A DNA stretch of 64,000 nucleotides from Morinoia aosen (taxonomy: Eukaryota; Arthropoda; Malacostraca; Amphipoda; Talitridae): contig CM059560.1 of the NCBI GenBank assembly GCA_030386875.1, positions 35,086,183-35,150,182 on the forward strand. Reading direction: 5' to 3'. Positions 62,292 through 64,000 of the stretch are shown in pieces. Within the stretch, counting starts at the first letter, position 1, and every line of letters begins with the position of its first letter. The notes under the pieces were generated by a model. The model searched no databases. It saw nothing but the letters and a program-made list of their open reading frames with translations, and was not told where the DNA came from. The translations under genes were made by a program, and so were the position numbers.

Positions 62292-62758
62292 CTGGAGAGT
62301 CCAACTATTGCATCCATGGGAATTAGCCTCCCCCGCTAAGGAAAGATGTGAGGTCCTCTGCTGAAAATTAAGTAAGCCTGCCTTCCTTCTGCTGAAAGAG
62401 ACCCCACAGGAAGATGCAACTATTGTCTTCATGGGAATTAGCGCTCACAGGGGAATATGTGAGGTCCCGACCTAAAGGTTACGTAGGACTCTCTAATGCT
62501 GAAATAAAATAGGTTTTTCTTGGTTTTGTTACTGACCATCCTCTTTTTTGTTCACTGCTGTCTTGTTTTAACACGTATTACTTTTTTCTTCAACTTCTAT
62601 CTTATTTCATAAACTTCTTTCTTAACATAATATTTCTATGTGCCTTGTGCATGGGTTCCGCGTTCCCTTAAGTGCATTGGAAATGGTGCCTTCCTCCTTC
62701 CTTTTTTTAGAACAACACCTTTTTTGCGGTTAGGGATACGTAAACTAATATCTAATCT
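62292..62758 (+). repeat. SINE-like elements, copy K and a preceding head-only fragment
   Basis: The fragment GTCCAACTATTGCATCCATG to CTTCCTTCTGCTGAAA (62292-62400) covers only the first third of the family. A full-length copy starts at ~62402 (CCCCACAGGAAGATGCAACT) and ends near 62758 (ACTAATATCTAATC). A head-only piece followed directly by a whole copy suggests insertion of one copy into another with later loss. Confidence 0.78.
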
Positions 62759-62953
62759 TTTTTTGCAAAGAATAAGTTTTTGTTTTGTTGCCATTTTTTT
62801 GAGAGGGGTGGTCAGTTTTGTTTCAGCTCTCATAACTTTCTTCAACTTTTATCTTTGTTTATAAACTCCTTTCATTTTTGCTGTTTTCATGCTCATAGTG
62901 TGGTGACATGCTTTTTACACAGATTCTTTGCTCCCTTAATTAATTTCATTCAA

Positions 62954-63567
62954 CAGGGTGTTTCAGAATTAGAGGTACGAAATTGCACACCAAGTAGAAA
63001 ATGACTAAATGAACACCTTTTCTTGTATGAAATTTTCCGACCAAAAATCGGGTTTTTGAGAAATTTGTTGTTTATTGTTTTAAAGGATGAAATTTAATTT
63101 CACAATTACTCGCAATGCTTATTTTGAATTTACGTAACAAACACTGTTGCATGGCCTCCTGGATCTTCTGGTATGATTCCACTCGATTTCTTTTTTGGGA
63201 CACATGAAGATTCTTGTTTATGCTACACCCACTGAATCTGAGGAAGATCTCTTGGCCAGAATTGCAGTGGCTGCTGGTGAGATTTCTGAAATGCCAGACG
63301 TGTTTCCTAATATCTGGCAGTCGTATAGGCTAAGATTTGAAAAGTGCATTAATGTTGTGGAACGCATTTTGAACAATTTTTGTGAAGTAAATTCAAAATA
63401 AATATTGCGAGTAATTGTGTCATTAAACTGGATCCTATAAAACAATAAACAGCTAATACCTCAAAAACCCGAATTTTTGTTCGGCAAATTTCATAGAAGT
63501 AAAAGTGTTCATTTAGTCATTTTTTACTTGGTGTGCAATTTTGTATCTCTAATTCTGAAACACCCTG
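62954..63567 (+). mobile_element. Internally deleted mariner-like element
   Basis: The ends CAGGGTGTTTCAGAATTAGA and, inverted, TCTAATTCTGAAACACCCTG are continued by ~100 bp of inverted similarity (TTGCACACCAAGTA, TGACTAAATGAACAC). TA follows on the right. The left neighbour is AA, so one copy of the TA duplication has mutated. The 614-bp body keeps only the transposase C-terminus. Confidence 0.9.
63195..63401 (+). pseudogene. Mariner-like transposase, C-terminal remnant
   Basis: About 68 residues: GHMKILVYATPTESEEDLLA, then RIAVAAGEISEMPDVFPNIW and a Cys-containing end, closed by TAA. This is the usual C-terminus after the last catalytic residue in mariner-like transposases common in insects (FLWGHMKxxVYxTPxxxxEDL). 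The DNA-binding domain and the catalytic triad are absent, and a 1-bp loss just upstream shifts the frame of the 'DFFLWGH' motif. Confidence 0.82.
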
Positions 63568-63612
63568 TATATGGTGCCTACCTTTGTTTTGGTGGCTTAA
63601 AATAACATATAT

Positions 63613-64000
63613 ACTAATTCAATTGATAATCAAAAGCATCTTCTCTATTTGTACGCCCTGTTTTTGTCGCTGGAGGGCAGCATGGATCAAAACGTTCCTT
63701 GTCAGCGGGCCGTAGCATGTCCCTCAGTTCAGTGCTTGTCTAGATGCCTTGCTTTTGATGACGCTAACTCGGAGCGTCCCTGTGTCTGGTTACGAAGGAC
63801 GATATTCCTTCTCTTGGGCCTTCTCACAGCCAATTAACTTCTTTTACTAGCATTATTACAGCATTGTTAATTGGGCATTAATCTTAGCTATTCCGTATTA
63901 CTTTCAGGATTAAGTTCCTGGCGATGATCCTTTACTTGCACAATTATTGAGGCATTGTTAGCCGGTCATTACTCTTAACTGTTCCATATTGTTTTTCAGG
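63613..64000. other. Right edge, no recognised feature
   Basis: A slightly more GC-rich block (63660-63840) has short open frames but no recognisable domain. The final ~100 bp contain a diverged direct repeat (GCATTGTTAATTGGGCATTA and GCATTGTTAGCCGGTCATTA). Confidence 0.45.

Larger units (their letters stand above)
62762..63612 (+). repeat. SINE-like element, copy L, interrupted by a mariner-like element
   Basis: Left part: GCAAAGAATAAGTTTTTGTT, AACTTTCTTCAACTTTTATC, ACACAGATTCTTTGCTCCCT. After 62954-63567 the family resumes with ATGGTGCCTACCTTTG and GGTGGCTTAAAATAACATAT. Confidence 0.75.

Noticed and set aside
63640-63840. Possible exon of a neighbouring gene at the right edge
   Set aside because: There are short open frames only, no splice-site pair and no recognisable domain.

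Overview
The window is eukaryotic nuclear DNA, most likely from an arthropod (insect or crustacean; I cannot go further). The evidence is a split gene with GT-AG introns, AT-rich introns with GC-rich exons, and many transposable elements of types common in arthropods. No bacterial gene organisation, rRNA, functional tRNA or CRISPR array was seen.

The left half (1-33 kb) is a transposon graveyard and nursery. A decayed non-LTR reverse transcriptase fragment (1-514, minus), a 26-bp tandem repeat and the C-terminal remnant of a Ty3/Gypsy pol lead into a head-to-tail array of five copies of one APE-type non-LTR retrotransposon (about 2340-16710). Each later copy is 5'-truncated and starts directly at the (TTCAAG)n tail of the copy before. 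Copy 1 has intact ORF1 (SGNH-esterase-like) and ORF2 (endonuclease, RT, CCHC), in one frame separated by a single TGA abutting ATG. Copies 3 and 4 carry insertions of one MITE family with 8-bp target duplications. A 428-bp near-perfect palindrome follows. Then comes a foldback DNA transposon (17568-27686, 8-bp TSD) that contains a TTAA-type MITE and a nearly pristine Ty3/Gypsy-type LTR retrotransposon (18401-27657, minus; LTRs of 726 bp, 4-bp TSD, tRNA-Lys-type primer site).

The most unusual object is the Pol of that LTR element. Besides protease, RT, RNase H and integrase it carries an OTU-like domain, with Ser at the catalytic Cys position, and a second retropepsin-like domain, both between RNase H and integrase. 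Gag and Pol appear to be linked by a -1 frameshift at GTTAAAC directly before the gag stop.

The right half (33.1-59.0 kb) is a complete 13-coding-exon WDR37 orthologue on the plus strand. The exon chain sums to 1788 nt (595 residues and stop) with consistent phases. WDR37 is a WD40 scaffold. Its introns and 3' flank hold a plus-oriented SINE-like family (about 12 clear copies, several with 10-16 bp target duplications), four minisatellites (three starting next to 5' splice sites), and several DNA transposons. Nothing recognisable as a gene follows to the right edge.
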